Positions 27,116 to 35,923 of a DNA stretch of 64,000 nt are shown here, piece by piece (positions within the stretch are counted from its first letter, which is position 1; every line of letters begins with the position of its first letter). Below the pieces are notes generated by a model. It did no database searches and was not told the DNA's origin. It was given only the letters and a program-made list of their open reading frames with translations. A program made the position numbers and the translations under genes. The stretch comes from Pseudoalteromonas shioyasakiensis (GTDB lineage Bacteria; Pseudomonadota; Gammaproteobacteria; Enterobacterales; Alteromonadaceae), in NCBI GenBank assembly GCA_013391845.1, contig CP058414.1:2714501-2778500 (forward strand), given 5' to 3'.

Positions 27116-27964
27116 ATGCTGTATTTAGGTTGTCCGCAGTGGTCTAGTACCGCATGGAAAGGAAATTTACTCTCTAGTCACTGTAAAAGCGCCGACATGC
27201 TCAGTGAGTATGCGCAATGCTTTAACTCAGTTGAGGGCAACACCAGTTTTTATGCTGACCCAAGTCATGAGTCATTATTGCGCTGGCATGATGCGGTACC
27301 CGAAGATTTTAAATTTACTTTTAAGTTTCATCGTCGTTTTAGTCACGAATTACAACTGACAAATATAAATAATGAACTTAATGCATGGCTAAACTTATTT
27401 GAGCCAATCTTTGCTAAAACGGGGCAAGTTATGTTGCAGCTACCCCGCGCCTTTGGACCAGAAGCACTGCCACTGCTTGCTAATTTTATTGCACAACTCC
27501 CCAAGCAACTTAGTTACGGTGTAGAAGTACGTCACCCAGGCTTTTTTAACAAAGATGATGCTGAAATTCGTTTAAATCAGCTATTAATTGAAAACAATAT
27601 AGACCGCATAAGCATGGATACCCGCGCTTTATTTGCTGTACCCGCCGATACCGATGCACTCATTGATGCGCAAAAGAAAAAGCCTTATTTACCTGTGCAT
27701 GCCATTGCAACAGGAGATCAGCCAATGCTGCGCTTTGTGATTGCCAGTCTTGAACATGAATACAAGTCGTATTACCAGCCATGGCTGAAAAAAGTAAAAC
27801 AATGGCTTGATGAAGGAAAATCACCCTATTTGTTTTTCCATACCGCAGATAATCGCCAGTCACCACTTTTAGCAAGACAGTTTTGCCAAGATTTAGGTTA
27901 CAATCACCCCGCGCTCGCGCCGTTTATAGGTGAACGCGAAGCAAGCCAAAGCAGTTTATTTTAG
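27116..27964 (+). CDS. DUF72 (YecE-like) protein
   Basis: A 282-residue protein of the DUF72/YecE family, a TIM-barrel fold of unknown biochemical role. Conserved features are the N-terminal LYLGCPQWSSTAWKGN, NSVEGNTSFYADPS, DFKFTFKFHRRFSH, the middle QLPRAFGP and SYGVEVRHPGFF, and IDRISMDTRALF. The start is taken at MLYLGCPQW, where homology begins; the in-frame upstream extension of 29 residues is unlike the family. Its ribosome-binding site is weak. It is divergent from aspS and followed 34 bases later by the YgjP-like gene, so they may be one unit. Confidence 0.88.
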   Translation: MLYLGCPQWSSTAWKGNLLSSHCKSADMLSEYAQCFNSVEGNTSFYADPSHESLLRWHDAVPEDFKFTFKFHRRFSHELQLTNINNELNAWLNLFEPIFAKTGQVMLQLPRAFGPEALPLLANFIAQLPKQLSYGVEVRHPGFFNKDDAEIRLNQLLIENNIDRISMDTRALFAVPADTDALIDAQKKKPYLPVHAIATGDQPMLRFVIASLEHEYKSYYQPWLKKVKQWLDEGKSPYLFFHTADNRQSPLLARQFCQDLGYNHPALAPFIGEREASQSSLF

Positions 27965-27998
27965 CGCTTAGTATAAAGCCCGATTTGTCAGAGAACAT

Positions 27999-28493
27999 AT
28001 GAAAGATTACAGCCGTTATTTTCAAGGTTACCCGCCCCACATCATTGAGCAAGTGTTACAGTTATTTAAGGGTGACAGAGCCGCAAAATACCTTAAAGGC
28101 AAATACCCTGATGCGCATAGCATTACCAGCGATAAAGCTTTATACAATTACGCCACTGAATTGAAAAAGCGTTACCTTAAAAATGCCCTGCCATTTGGCC
28201 GTGCCGCGTTCAAAAAACAAGGCGATATGGTCACAAATGCCTTAGGCACCCATACTTTCCGTATGCAAGGTAAAACCCGAAAACACGACCTTGCCATTAA
28301 TAGCGATCTACTTCGCGCACCTGAACCACTTCTCAAAGCACTCGTCGTACACGAGCTGGCTCATTTTAAAGAAAAAGACCACAACAAAGCTTTCTATCAA
28401 CTTTGCTGCCACATGGAACCGCAATACCATCAACTAGAACTGGATTTGAGAATATTCAGTGTGTTGGTAGGTGAAGGGAAAAATCCGTACTAA
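27999..28493 (+). CDS. YgjP-like (DUF45) zinc metallopeptidase-domain protein
   Basis: A 164-residue protein with HELAH at H118-H122 in KALVVHELAHFKEKDHNKAFYQLC, and a following histidine/acidic set typical of the YgjP/M48-like metallopeptidase family (Pfam YgjP-like). The conserved sequence suggests zinc binding. No signal peptide is seen, so it is cytoplasmic. The function in bacteria is not established; the fold resembles SprT/WLM proteases that act on DNA-protein crosslinks, but no claim of that role is made. It is close behind the DUF72 gene in the same direction. Confidence 0.88.
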   Translation: MKDYSRYFQGYPPHIIEQVLQLFKGDRAAKYLKGKYPDAHSITSDKALYNYATELKKRYLKNALPFGRAAFKKQGDMVTNALGTHTFRMQGKTRKHDLAINSDLLRAPEPLLKALVVHELAHFKEKDHNKAFYQLCCHMEPQYHQLELDLRIFSVLVGEGKNPY

Positions 28494-28589
28494 AGCTATC
28501 AGCTAAAAACATAAAACCTGAGGAATGAATGTTAAGCTATTGTTGTTCAAAAACACTAATAACTATCCTCCATCTCAATCAGCTAAAAA

Positions 28590-28612
28590 CTGACGGCTGA
28601 AAGCTGACAGCT
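28590..28612. repeat. Dispersed repeat copy 1 (CTGACGGCTGAAAGCTGACAGCT)
   Basis: A 23-base block of GCTGA-like units lies at the end of the DUF2914 gene and overlaps its TAG stop. A longer variant is at 29943-29972 just past the next reverse-strand gene. ATCAGCTAAAAAC precedes it and is also repeated 80 bases upstream (28498-28510). Such tandem 'AGCTGA' stretches are common interspersed repeats in marine Gammaproteobacteria. Confidence 0.65.
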
Positions 28613-29627
28613 AGACTTCAATTACCTCAAACCTTTTCTGTCCTATCAGCTGACCTGACTCGGTAACCACTTTAACGACCCATTTTCCTGCAGCATTTGC
28701 AGGGAAATTCGTTTTATGACTCCAGGCACGATAGCCCTCTTTGCGACCACCAGAAATATCCAAGGCTATGCGGTCAACTTCTTTACGATTATGTACCCAT
28801 ACATGGAAGATTTTTTCATCTAAACCTCGAGGGGCTTTTACCGCACTAAAACTATATAAACCTTTTCCATGCAAGCTCTGCTCAGTGAGTTCTGTTATTG
28901 GCGAAAGCGGTTTACGGGCTTGTTCATCAAGCTGATACGACATGCTCATATCAGTTAAACGCAGTGCCGCAGGGGGTACAAAACTGCGTAATTGCCAAAG
29001 CCCAGCACTTAAAGCGCAAAGCAATAACACCAACAGTGGGAAACGCCACCATTTCGCATTTGGCATCAAATTGCCAAGACTTGGAATCGTTAAAATAACA
29101 GCCGTGATCAGCGCAATTTCAAAACTCTGGCTGGTCGTTAACTTTAATAAAATAGGTAAGGTAACCGACAGCACGACAAATAAAGAAAAGCTATGAAACA
29201 CACTAAACCAGACACTGTGCCTTGCAAGCTTTTTGTAATAGAGGGGATCAACAACAGAAACGAACGCACAAAGTATAATTAAAGCGGTAAACGCGGCCTG
29301 ACCATGGTCCCAAGTTGTCACCGCCAAGAAAAATGGTAAGGCAAAAAACAAACTTTCTTGCTGCACAACTTGAAGCGCAAAGCGCATCACGTTGGGCGAC
29401 ACCGCCACACCAAAACGCTCCTCTACTTTATCTCTTAGCCAGTTATCTATTAACAACCACAACCAAGTAACTAATAACAAAATAGAGATAAGCTGCGAAA
29501 ACGACTCTTTTCGCTCAACAAAGACAAAACTTGCCACACCACTGCAAAAAGCCAACACAGCCATCAACCCCGGCCGCTTCTGCATCATGAAAACAAATTT
29601 AGTTATAAAGTTTTTTAAGTAATTCAT
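28611..29627 (-). CDS. DUF5924/DUF2914 membrane protein
   Basis: A 338-residue protein with about eight membrane segments in the first 210 residues, then a soluble C-terminal domain (about 225-338) with the DUF2914 pattern IFHVWVHNRKEVDRIALDISGGRKEGYRAWSHK and GKWVVKVVTESGQLIGQKRFEV. The C-terminal domain resembles periplasmic all-beta domains. No function has been demonstrated for either part. The stop codon lies inside a dispersed repeat. It is on the opposite strand from the DUF72-YgjP pair, and nothing nearby indicates a pathway. Confidence 0.82.
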   Translation of the reverse strand: MNYLKNFITKFVFMMQKRPGLMAVLAFCSGVASFVFVERKESFSQLISILLLVTWLWLLIDNWLRDKVEERFGVAVSPNVMRFALQVVQQESLFFALPFFLAVTTWDHGQAAFTALIILCAFVSVVDPLYYKKLARHSVWFSVFHSFSLFVVLSVTLPILLKLTTSQSFEIALITAVILTIPSLGNLMPNAKWWRFPLLVLLLCALSAGLWQLRSFVPPAALRLTDMSMSYQLDEQARKPLSPITELTEQSLHGKGLYSFSAVKAPRGLDEKIFHVWVHNRKEVDRIALDISGGRKEGYRAWSHKTNFPANAAGKWVVKVVTESGQLIGQKRFEVIEV

Positions 29628-29984
29628 GCAATCATCAAATCCATTTAAGGCTTAATGAGTAAAGCATAAATTGGATGAATGTAGGCTTTAAAAGGAGCTT
29701 TAAATTCAGCTTTAAGCCAAGACTAGTTACTCAACTGCCTATTGAGTTATTTCAGTTATTTAATTTATGTATAACGCACCAAAGCATTAACTTAATAAAA
29801 GCTGCAAAACCATATTTCAAACTCCGAGTTTAGTGCCCTCAATTGAATTTTACAGTTGCAATAAGCTTATTATAAAGCACTGAGTGTTTAGCACTTTAAA
29901 CACAAAAAAGCGCGGTCTAAACCGCGCCTCTGTTTATTTTATCTGACGGCTGAAAGCTGATGGCTGACAGCTCAAGTCGTTGGG
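29628..29984. other. Gene-free stretch: terminator and dispersed repeat
   Basis: This 357-base region holds no open frame I would call. It contains the terminator of the DUF3334 gene (GCGCGGT, CTAA, ACCGCGC at 29910-29927, with six T following on the minus strand) and a 30-base dispersed repeat at 29943-29972 that matches the copy at 28590-28612. The remainder, upstream of the DUF2914 gene, is AT-rich and shows no recognisable promoter box. Confidence 0.8.
29943..29972. repeat. Dispersed repeat copy 2
   Basis: CTGACGGCTGAAAGCTGA at the start is identical to the first 18 bases of the copy at 28590-28612; an extra TGGCTGA unit follows before the shared CAGCT end. It lies 13 bases past the stop of the DUF3334 gene and before its terminator. 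Confidence 0.65.
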
Positions 29985-30665
29985 TTACAAACCAAGTTCT
30001 GCCATAAAATCATCATCTGCATCGTCTGCTTGTGATGATGCTTTTTGCTTTTCAGCTTTTTGTTTAGCTTCGTTCTCAATGATGTCATCTGGGTCAACGG
30101 CTTCTGAAATATCAAAGTCATGTAGCTTGATGAATTCAGTTTTATCCATTGCCAGCTCAAGATAGAAGATATTTTGCTTAGCTGTGGTGAATGTCACACG
30201 GCGTGCTTGCGGTCTATCCATGGTAGTATCAACAGAGATTTGAACCTGCTTGTTAATTGCCATCATCTTAGGTTGGTTTTGCGTGATAGAAGTATGCAGC
30301 TGGTCACGTACTTTTGACGTAAAGTCACCAACGATTTGGTTCATCAGCTCTCCGAGTACGTTCGCCACATCATCTGATAAATGGCTTTGTGCAATTTCGT
30401 CTTCTGGCATACCCATGTTACGCATGTAATCATGGTAAATTTCCATGGCTGCTTGCGCTGTGAAGTTTGTTACCACAAGACCGGTAAAGCCACCATCGAA
30501 CAATACAAAACAGCCAATATCTGGGCGCATACAGGTGCGGGTGATTTTTTGAACCATAGCAGAATAACTAATACCGTTACCACTTGCTGAAGACAGAACT
30601 CCAGTCACTGAATGACACAGAGTTGATAAGATATCTTCTGTACTGATCACTTTGCTTTTTGTCAT
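29985..30665 (-). CDS. DUF3334 protein, CheX-like
   Basis: A 226-residue cytoplasmic protein, DUF3334. The stretch LSDDVANVLGELMNQIVGDF contains E-x-x-N-x-x-x-G, the core of the CheC/CheX phosphatase active-site motif, in a CheX-like fold of about 150 residues. A low-complexity, Asp/Ala/Lys-rich tail ends in DDFMAELGL, a form seen at the C-terminus of chemotaxis and phosphorelay partners. This suggests a phosphatase or adaptor for a response regulator, but is inference. The start is the ATG giving MTKSKVISTED, with AGAGAAG upstream, 20 codons inside the longest frame. It is divergent from cmoA. The gene is common in Pseudoalteromonas and Shewanella, as I recall. Confidence 0.78.
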   Translation of the reverse strand: MTKSKVISTEDILSTLCHSVTGVLSSASGNGISYSAMVQKITRTCMRPDIGCFVLFDGGFTGLVVTNFTAQAAMEIYHDYMRNMGMPEDEIAQSHLSDDVANVLGELMNQIVGDFTSKVRDQLHTSITQNQPKMMAINKQVQISVDTTMDRPQARRVTFTTAKQNIFYLELAMDKTEFIKLHDFDISEAVDPDDIIENEAKQKAEKQKASSQADDADDDFMAELGL

Positions 30666-30783
30666 TAAACTTCTCTTTTTTGTACTTGTTATTGATAATT
30701 CTAGCCAAGCTACTGAATTTATCACTGACTATCCAGTTAAAAATGCTAAAATAGCGGTATTATTTTTTAAAGAGACTGTTCAC

Positions 30784-31509
30784 GTGACGCAAAAAGACAG
30801 TATTTATGCCACTGAGCAAGCGGTTAAAGACTTTAGCTTTGACCAACATGTAGTAGAAGTTTTCCCTGATATGATCCAGCGTTCGGTGCCGGGTTACGCA
30901 ACCATTGTTAGCACCATAGGTAAACTGGCTGGCGAGTACGCGCAAAGTAATTCAAACCTATACGACCTAGGCTGTTCACTTGGTGCTGTAACGTTAAGTA
31001 TGCGCCGTAATATTCGCACCGATAACTGTAATATTATTGCCGTCGATAACTCAGAAGCGATGGTTGAACGCTGTAAATTACATTTACAAGGTTTTCGCTC
31101 TGACGTGCCGGTCACTGTCACGCTGGGTGATATAAACGATTTAGCAATCGAGAATGCTTCTGTGGTAGCGATGAACTTTACACTACAGTTTATTCCACCT
31201 GAAAAGCGCCAAGCAGTGCTTGAAAAGATTTATGCAAATTTAAAACCTGGCGGCGTTTTGCTGCTTAGCGAAAAAATTAGAGGTGAAAATGAGCAATGCG
31301 ATAATTTGCTCATTGATTTGCACCATGATTTTAAACGTCACAACGGCTATTCAGAACTGGAGATCAGCCAAAAGCGCACGGCTATCGAAAATGTCATGCG
31401 CCCTGATCATTTATCTACCCACTTAAACCGATTAAGTGAAATTGGTTTTAGCCAAACGCAAGTGTGGTATCAATGTTTTAACTTCTGCTCGATGATTGCA
31501 ATCAAGTAA
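30784..31509 (+). CDS. cmoA: Carboxy-SAM synthase CmoA (GTG start)
   Basis: A 242-residue methyltransferase-fold enzyme that converts SAM and prephenate to carboxy-SAM for tRNA wobble-uridine modification. It matches E. coli CmoA along its length: VAEVFPDMIQRSVPGY-like, YDLGCSLGA, AVDNSEAMVERC, MNFTLQFI, LLLSEKI, HHDFKRHNGYSELEISQKR. No ATG starts at the homologous position. The GTG giving VTQKDSIYA, preceded by AAAGAG, fits best; the frame extends 44 codons upstream without homology. cmoB follows after 27 bases, so they form an operon. The gene is divergent from DUF3334. Confidence 0.93.
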   Translation: MTQKDSIYATEQAVKDFSFDQHVVEVFPDMIQRSVPGYATIVSTIGKLAGEYAQSNSNLYDLGCSLGAVTLSMRRNIRTDNCNIIAVDNSEAMVERCKLHLQGFRSDVPVTVTLGDINDLAIENASVVAMNFTLQFIPPEKRQAVLEKIYANLKPGGVLLLSEKIRGENEQCDNLLIDLHHDFKRHNGYSELEISQKRTAIENVMRPDHLSTHLNRLSEIGFSQTQVWYQCFNFCSMIAIK

Positions 31510-31536
31510 TCATCACAACGATATAAAGAGTATTTC

Positions 31537-32505
31537 ATGTCTCAATGGTTTAACCAATTTTACGCTGCGATTGCACAAAGCCCGCTTAGCCACTGGCTCG
31601 AAACTTTGCCTGGCCAATTAAAGCACTGGGAACTAGAAGCTAGCCACGGTGATTTACCAAAATGGCAAAAAGTGCTGAAAAACTTACCTGAGGTAAGCAC
31701 AAACCATGTGAACCTTCAGGATAAAGTACAAATTGGCACCGGTGATGAGCTATCTGAAGGCCAGCAAAAACAGTTAACGCATTTATTAAAGCGCATGATG
31801 CCATGGCGTAAAGGACCATTCAGCTTACACGGTATCGAGATTGATACTGAGTGGCGCAGTGATTGGAAATGGGATCGTTTACTGCCTCATATCGAACCGT
31901 TAAAAGGCCGCACTGTGCTTGATATTGGCTGTGGCTCAGGTTATCACTTGTGGCGCATGCGCGGTGAAGGCGCTAATTTTGTAGTGGGCATTGATCCATC
32001 CGATTTGTTCTTATGCCAATTCCAAGCGATTAAACACTATCATCAAGATGACAACGTGCACTTATTGCCGCTAGGTGTAGAAGCCCTGCCAGAGCTAAAA
32101 GCATTCGATACAGTATTTTCGATGGGTGTTTTATATCACCGTCGTTCACCTATCGACTTTTTAGCACAATTAAAAGCGCAGCTTCGTCCAGGTGGTGAGT
32201 TAGTTCTTGAAACTTTGGTTGTTGAAGGTGACGAACATACAGTTTTAGTGCCAACCGACCGTTATGCGAAAATGCGTAATGTATGGTTTATCCCAAGCAC
32301 CGCCGCATTAAAACTATGGATGGAGCGCGTTGGTTTTAAAGATGTGCAAGTAAAAGACTGCGCAATCACAACGCTTGAAGAACAACGTAAAACCCAGTGG
32401 ATGGAAAACGAATCACTGGTCGACTTTTTAGACCCAAATGACACCAGCAAAACCATCGAAGGTTACCCAGCCCCTCTTCGCGCTATTTTAACCGCGAAAG
32501 CTTAA
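31537..32505 (+). CDS. cmoB: tRNA uridine-34 carboxymethyltransferase CmoB
   Basis: A 322-residue SAM-fold enzyme that transfers the carboxymethyl group from carboxy-SAM to 5-hydroxyuridine at position 34 of tRNAs, giving cmo5U. Matches in E. coli CmoB include [29 protein letters not shown], [38 protein letters not shown], and [18 protein letters not shown]. Length matches exactly within one residue. It follows cmoA, supplying the second step of the same pathway. An imperfect hairpin (32568-32605) lies before purM. Confidence 0.95.
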   Translation: MSQWFNQFYAAIAQSPLSHWLETLPGQLKHWELEASHGDLPKWQKVLKNLPEVSTNHVNLQDKVQIGTGDELSEGQQKQLTHLLKRMMPWRKGPFSLHGIEIDTEWRSDWKWDRLLPHIEPLKGRTVLDIGCGSGYHLWRMRGEGANFVVGIDPSDLFLCQFQAIKHYHQDDNVHLLPLGVEALPELKAFDTVFSMGVLYHRRSPIDFLAQLKAQLRPGGELVLETLVVEGDEHTVLVPTDRYAKMRNVWFIPSTAALKLWMERVGFKDVQVKDCAITTLEEQRKTQWMENESLVDFLDPNDTSKTIEGYPAPLRAILTAKA

Positions 32506-32696
32506 CAAATATCAGTTACAAGGCTGAAGGGTCATTTGCTTGATACTTTAGCCTTGTAACTTGAAAGCAAAAAAAACCGGACAACTGTCCTTGTCAAGTC
32601 GGTTAAAGTGATTTTTCAACTAGCCGCGCCATTGCAATTGTTGTAAAATACGCGCGTTTCTAAGCAACCCACATGCAACTTTTTTGAGGAAAACCT

Positions 32697-33749
32697 GTGA
32701 GCGAACAAAAACAGTCTCTTAGCTATAAAGACGCGGGCGTAGATATCGATGCCGGTAATGCACTTGTTGAGCGTATTAAAGGCGTAGTTAAAAAAACCAG
32801 ACGTCCTGAAGTAATGGGCGGTATCGGTGGTTTTGGCGCACTTTGCGAACTACCAACTGGCTATAAAGAGCCTGTACTGGTTGCTGGCACAGACGGTGTT
32901 GGTACAAAACTACGTTTAGCAATCGATCTTAAAAAGCACGACACAGTGGGTATCGACCTTGTTGCTATGTGTGTAAACGACCTTATTGTACAAGGTGCAG
33001 AGCCACTATTTTTCCTTGATTACTATGCAACTGGTAAATTAGACGTAGATACTGCGGCTGATGTTGTAACAGGTATTGGTAAAGGCTGTGAGCTTTCTGG
33101 CTGTGCATTAATCGGTGGTGAAACTGCTGAAATGCCAGGTATGTACGACGGCGAAGACTATGACATGGCTGGTTTCTGTACTGGTGTGGTAGAAAAATCA
33201 AAAATTATCGACGGTACTAAAGTTGCTGCAGGCGACCAATTAATCGCACTTGCATCAAGTGGTCCTCATTCAAACGGTTTCTCATTAATTCGTAAAGTCC
33301 TTGAAGTATCTGGTGCAGACACAAGCGCTGAACTTGAAGGCAAAGCACTTGGCGATCACCTTTTAGAGCCAACTCGCATCTACGTTAAACAATTACTTGA
33401 GCTATTCAAGCAAGTTGATGTACACGCGTTATCTCACATCACAGGTGGTGGCTTCTGGGAAAACATCCCGCGCGTACTTCCTGAGTCTGCAAAAGCAGTA
33501 ATCAAAGGCGACAGCTGGGAATGGCCTGTAGTTTTCAACTGGTTACAAGAAAACGGCAACATTACAACACACGAAATGTACCGTACATTCAACTGTGGTG
33601 TAGGCATGGTATTAGTTGTTCCAGCTGACAAACTTGAGCAAAGCTTAACAATTCTTAAAGATCTTGGCGAAAATGCATGGCATATCGGTGAGATCCAAGA
33701 TGCAAAAGCAGGCGAAGAGCAAGTAGAAATTTTAGGTGGTCGTGACTAA
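32697..33749 (+). CDS. purM: Phosphoribosylformylglycinamidine cyclo-ligase PurM (AIR synthetase)
   Basis: A 350-residue ATP-dependent ligase that closes FGAM to aminoimidazole ribonucleotide in purine synthesis. The N-terminus [35 protein letters not shown] and the stretches [43 protein letters not shown] and [13 protein letters not shown] match E. coli PurM. The start is a GTG preceded by TTGAGGAAAA. Its stop overlaps the purN start by one base (TAATG). I looked for a PurR box before it; only a weak partial match is present. Confidence 0.97.
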   Translation: MSEQKQSLSYKDAGVDIDAGNALVERIKGVVKKTRRPEVMGGIGGFGALCELPTGYKEPVLVAGTDGVGTKLRLAIDLKKHDTVGIDLVAMCVNDLIVQGAEPLFFLDYYATGKLDVDTAADVVTGIGKGCELSGCALIGGETAEMPGMYDGEDYDMAGFCTGVVEKSKIIDGTKVAAGDQLIALASSGPHSNGFSLIRKVLEVSGADTSAELEGKALGDHLLEPTRIYVKQLLELFKQVDVHALSHITGGGFWENIPRVLPESAKAVIKGDSWEWPVVFNWLQENGNITTHEMYRTFNCGVGMVLVVPADKLEQSLTILKDLGENAWHIGEIQDAKAGEEQVEILGGRD

Positions 33750-34396
33750 TGACCCCTTGTCGTCTTGTTGTATTAATTTCTGGTAGCGGTTCTAACCTTC
33801 AAGCCATCATTGACGCGTGTGCGCGTGGTGAAATTAAGGCCGAAATCGCCGCTGTAATTAGTAATAAAGCCGACGCCTATGGCCTTGAGCGAGCAAAAAA
33901 TGCAGGTATACAAACTCGTGTACTTAGCCATAAAGATTTTGACTCGCGCGAGGCCTATGATGCTGAGTTAATGGACATTATTGACAATTTTGAACCAAAT
34001 CTAGTTGTATTAGCTGGTTTTATGCGTATTCTTACTCCTAGCTTAGTGCAAAAATTTAAGGGAAAAATGTTGAACATTCACCCTTCTTTGTTGCCTAAGT
34101 ACCAAGGGCTGAATACCCACCAACGAGCGATAGATGCAAAAGATGACGTTCATGGTGTTAGTGTTCACTTTGTCACAGAAGAGCTAGACGGCGGTCCCGT
34201 TGTTCTTCAAGCCAAAGTTCCGGTACTCGAAAGCGATACCGCAGAGACACTCGCACAACGTGTTCATCAGCAAGAACATATAATCTATCCATTGGTGGTC
34301 AAGTGGTTCAGTGAACAACGACTCAAGATGGAAGCAGATTATGCAGTTTTTGACGAAAAGAAACTTCCTGCACACGGCGCGCACTACCCAGAATAA
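33749..34396 (+). CDS. purN: Phosphoribosylglycinamide formyltransferase PurN
   Basis: A 215-residue enzyme that adds a formyl group from 10-formyltetrahydrofolate to GAR. The catalytic set is in NIHPSLLPKYQGLNTHQRAI (Asn and His) and HFVTEELDGGPVV (Asp). The N-terminal LVVLISGSGSNLQAIIDA binds the phosphate. It is translationally coupled to purM. Its last 56 bases are overlapped by the start of the DUF3108 gene in another frame. The length is slightly above the E. coli 212 residues. Confidence 0.96.
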   Translation: MTPCRLVVLISGSGSNLQAIIDACARGEIKAEIAAVISNKADAYGLERAKNAGIQTRVLSHKDFDSREAYDAELMDIIDNFEPNLVVLAGFMRILTPSLVQKFKGKMLNIHPSLLPKYQGLNTHQRAIDAKDDVHGVSVHFVTEELDGGPVVLQAKVPVLESDTAETLAQRVHQQEHIIYPLVVKWFSEQRLKMEADYAVFDEKKLPAHGAHYPE

Positions 34397-35141
34397 AAAT
34401 CTAAGTGCCCTACTTGCTTGTGTGGGCACTTTATTACTTCCTACCAGTGTTTTAGCTGGCGACCTCACTCAATACCAAGCAGAATACGATGTACTTCGTA
34501 AAGGCGAAACCCATGGTAAAGCAGTCCGCGAGCTTAAAAGAGCCGCAGACGGTAATTACGTGATCACTTATCACAGTGAAATCGAATGGATGATTTTTTC
34601 GGACTCACGAAAAGAAACATCAATGTTTACTTATCATGATCACAAAATCTCTCCAGTAAGTTACACTATGGAGCGCTCGGGAACAGGGCCTGATAAAGAA
34701 TACAGCTTAAAATTTGATTCAACTCAAAAGCAAGTGCAAAGCAATCAAAGTAAATACCCACTTAAAATTGATTGGTCTGATGATTTTCAAGATTCACTGT
34801 CTTATCAAGTACAAGTCCGCGAAGAACTAAAACAAGGCAAAACGCAATTATCGTATCCATTGATTGATAAAAAAGGTAATCTGCGAAATTACGACTTTGA
34901 AGTTGTGGGCACAGAAATGATTTCGCTGCCAATTGGTAATGTAGAAGCCATTAAAGTAAAACGTTTATACGATAACGATAAGCGTCAAGCGCTAGCTTGG
35001 TTTGCTCCTGAAATGGATTACATGTTAGTTCGTATGTGGAAAGGTGAAAAAGGGGTAGAACAATTTGAAGTGCAACTTAATTCATTCACTGTGACCACAC
35101 CAGTCTCGTTAACAAATCAAGAAAGTAAAGAAGCGCCCTAA
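34341..35141 (+). CDS. DUF3108 exported protein
   Basis: A 266-residue protein, DUF3108. The start chosen (MQFLTKRNFL) has GGAAG seven bases upstream and lies inside purN, giving a 56-base overlap. A hydrophobic segment near residues 28-40 (ALLACVGTLLLPTSVLAG) is a signal peptide with an unusually long, basic n-region. The mature part is a beta-rich chain (QYQAEYDVLRKGETHGKAVREL, MERSGTGPDKEYSLKF, LPIGNVEAIKVKRLYD) that fits the family. It is periplasmic or outer-membrane associated and of unknown function. The overlap places it in the purMN transcript. Whether the start is 34311 (GTG) instead is uncertain. Confidence 0.82.
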   Translation: MQFLTKRNFLHTARTTQNKNLSALLACVGTLLLPTSVLAGDLTQYQAEYDVLRKGETHGKAVRELKRAADGNYVITYHSEIEWMIFSDSRKETSMFTYHDHKISPVSYTMERSGTGPDKEYSLKFDSTQKQVQSNQSKYPLKIDWSDDFQDSLSYQVQVREELKQGKTQLSYPLIDKKGNLRNYDFEVVGTEMISLPIGNVEAIKVKRLYDNDKRQALAWFAPEMDYMLVRMWKGEKGVEQFEVQLNSFTVTTPVSLTNQESKEAP

Positions 35142-35158
35142 TAGCGCTTCATTCTTTT

Positions 35159-35923
35159 TTAGATTTTTTCGCCCATTTTAAACAGTGCAAACTCACCCGG
35201 TTCCATTTTTTGCCAGCGCTCGTCATTGGTGAGTGGTCTTGTCGCAATGACAGTAACCACATCATTCGGTGTGGTTTCTTTTTGAAAATCGACCACCATA
35301 TCAGCATCAATTAATGTTGCTTTACCAAACGGTGCTCGACGAGTGATCCAATGTAAGTTATTGGTACAATAAGCTAAAACATAAACACCATCGGTAAGTA
35401 GCATGTTAAATACGCCTTTTTCACGCAGTGTGTGAGCAAGCTTAGCAGCATAACGAAATACAGATGCCATATTTGATGGGCGCTTAGGGTATTTTTCGCG
35501 AATTTTATCGAGCAACCAACAAAACGCTAGCTCACTGTCGGTATTACCCACTGGCCGATAATAATCTGGCTTTAAATCATGATAATTCGATAATTGCCCG
35601 TTGTGAGCATAGGTAATTTCGCGTCCCCACAACTCTCGGGTAAATGGATGAGTGTTTTCAAGACATACACGGCCACGATTACCTTGGCGAATATGACTTA
35701 TCACCGAAATACTTTTTATTGGATACGCTTTAACGAGTTTAGCAATTTCTGATTGGCAACTTGGCTCTGGATCTTTAAATGTACGACAGCCTTTACCTTC
35801 ATAAAAGGTGATGCCCCAGCCATCTTTATGTGGGCCAGTATTACCGCCCCGCTCTAATAATCCTGAAAAACTGAAACAAATATCCGTTGGTACATTGGCC
35901 GACATGCCAAGCAACTCACACAT
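35159..35923 (-). CDS. yafJ: Class II glutamine amidotransferase YafJ
   Basis: A 254-residue N-terminal-nucleophile hydrolase. Cys2 follows the initiating Met (MCELLGMSANVPTD) and would be the nucleophile after Met removal; GPHKDGWGITFY, HIRQGNRGRVCLENTHPF, TYAHNGQLSNY and GNTDSELAFCWLL complete the glutaminase site. It resembles E. coli YafJ, a stand-alone glutaminase domain with no known acceptor. It stands alone, convergent with the DUF3108 gene and divergent from the second fadE. Confidence 0.92.
   Translation of the reverse strand: MCELLGMSANVPTDICFSFSGLLERGGNTGPHKDGWGITFYEGKGCRTFKDPEPSCQSEIAKLVKAYPIKSISVISHIRQGNRGRVCLENTHPFTRELWGREITYAHNGQLSNYHDLKPDYYRPVGNTDSELAFCWLLDKIREKYPKRPSNMASVFRYAAKLAHTLREKGVFNMLLTDGVYVLAYCTNNLHWITRRAPFGKATLIDADMVVDFQKETTPNDVVTVIATRPLTNDERWQKMEPGEFALFKMGEKI

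Noticed and set aside
28527..28598. 23-codon frame with GAGGA before its ATG
   Set aside because: Too short and its 3' part consists of dispersed-repeat sequence; no sign of conservation.
32640..32690. Possible PurR box before purM
   Set aside because: Only about half of the palindromic positions match the consensus; no firm box.
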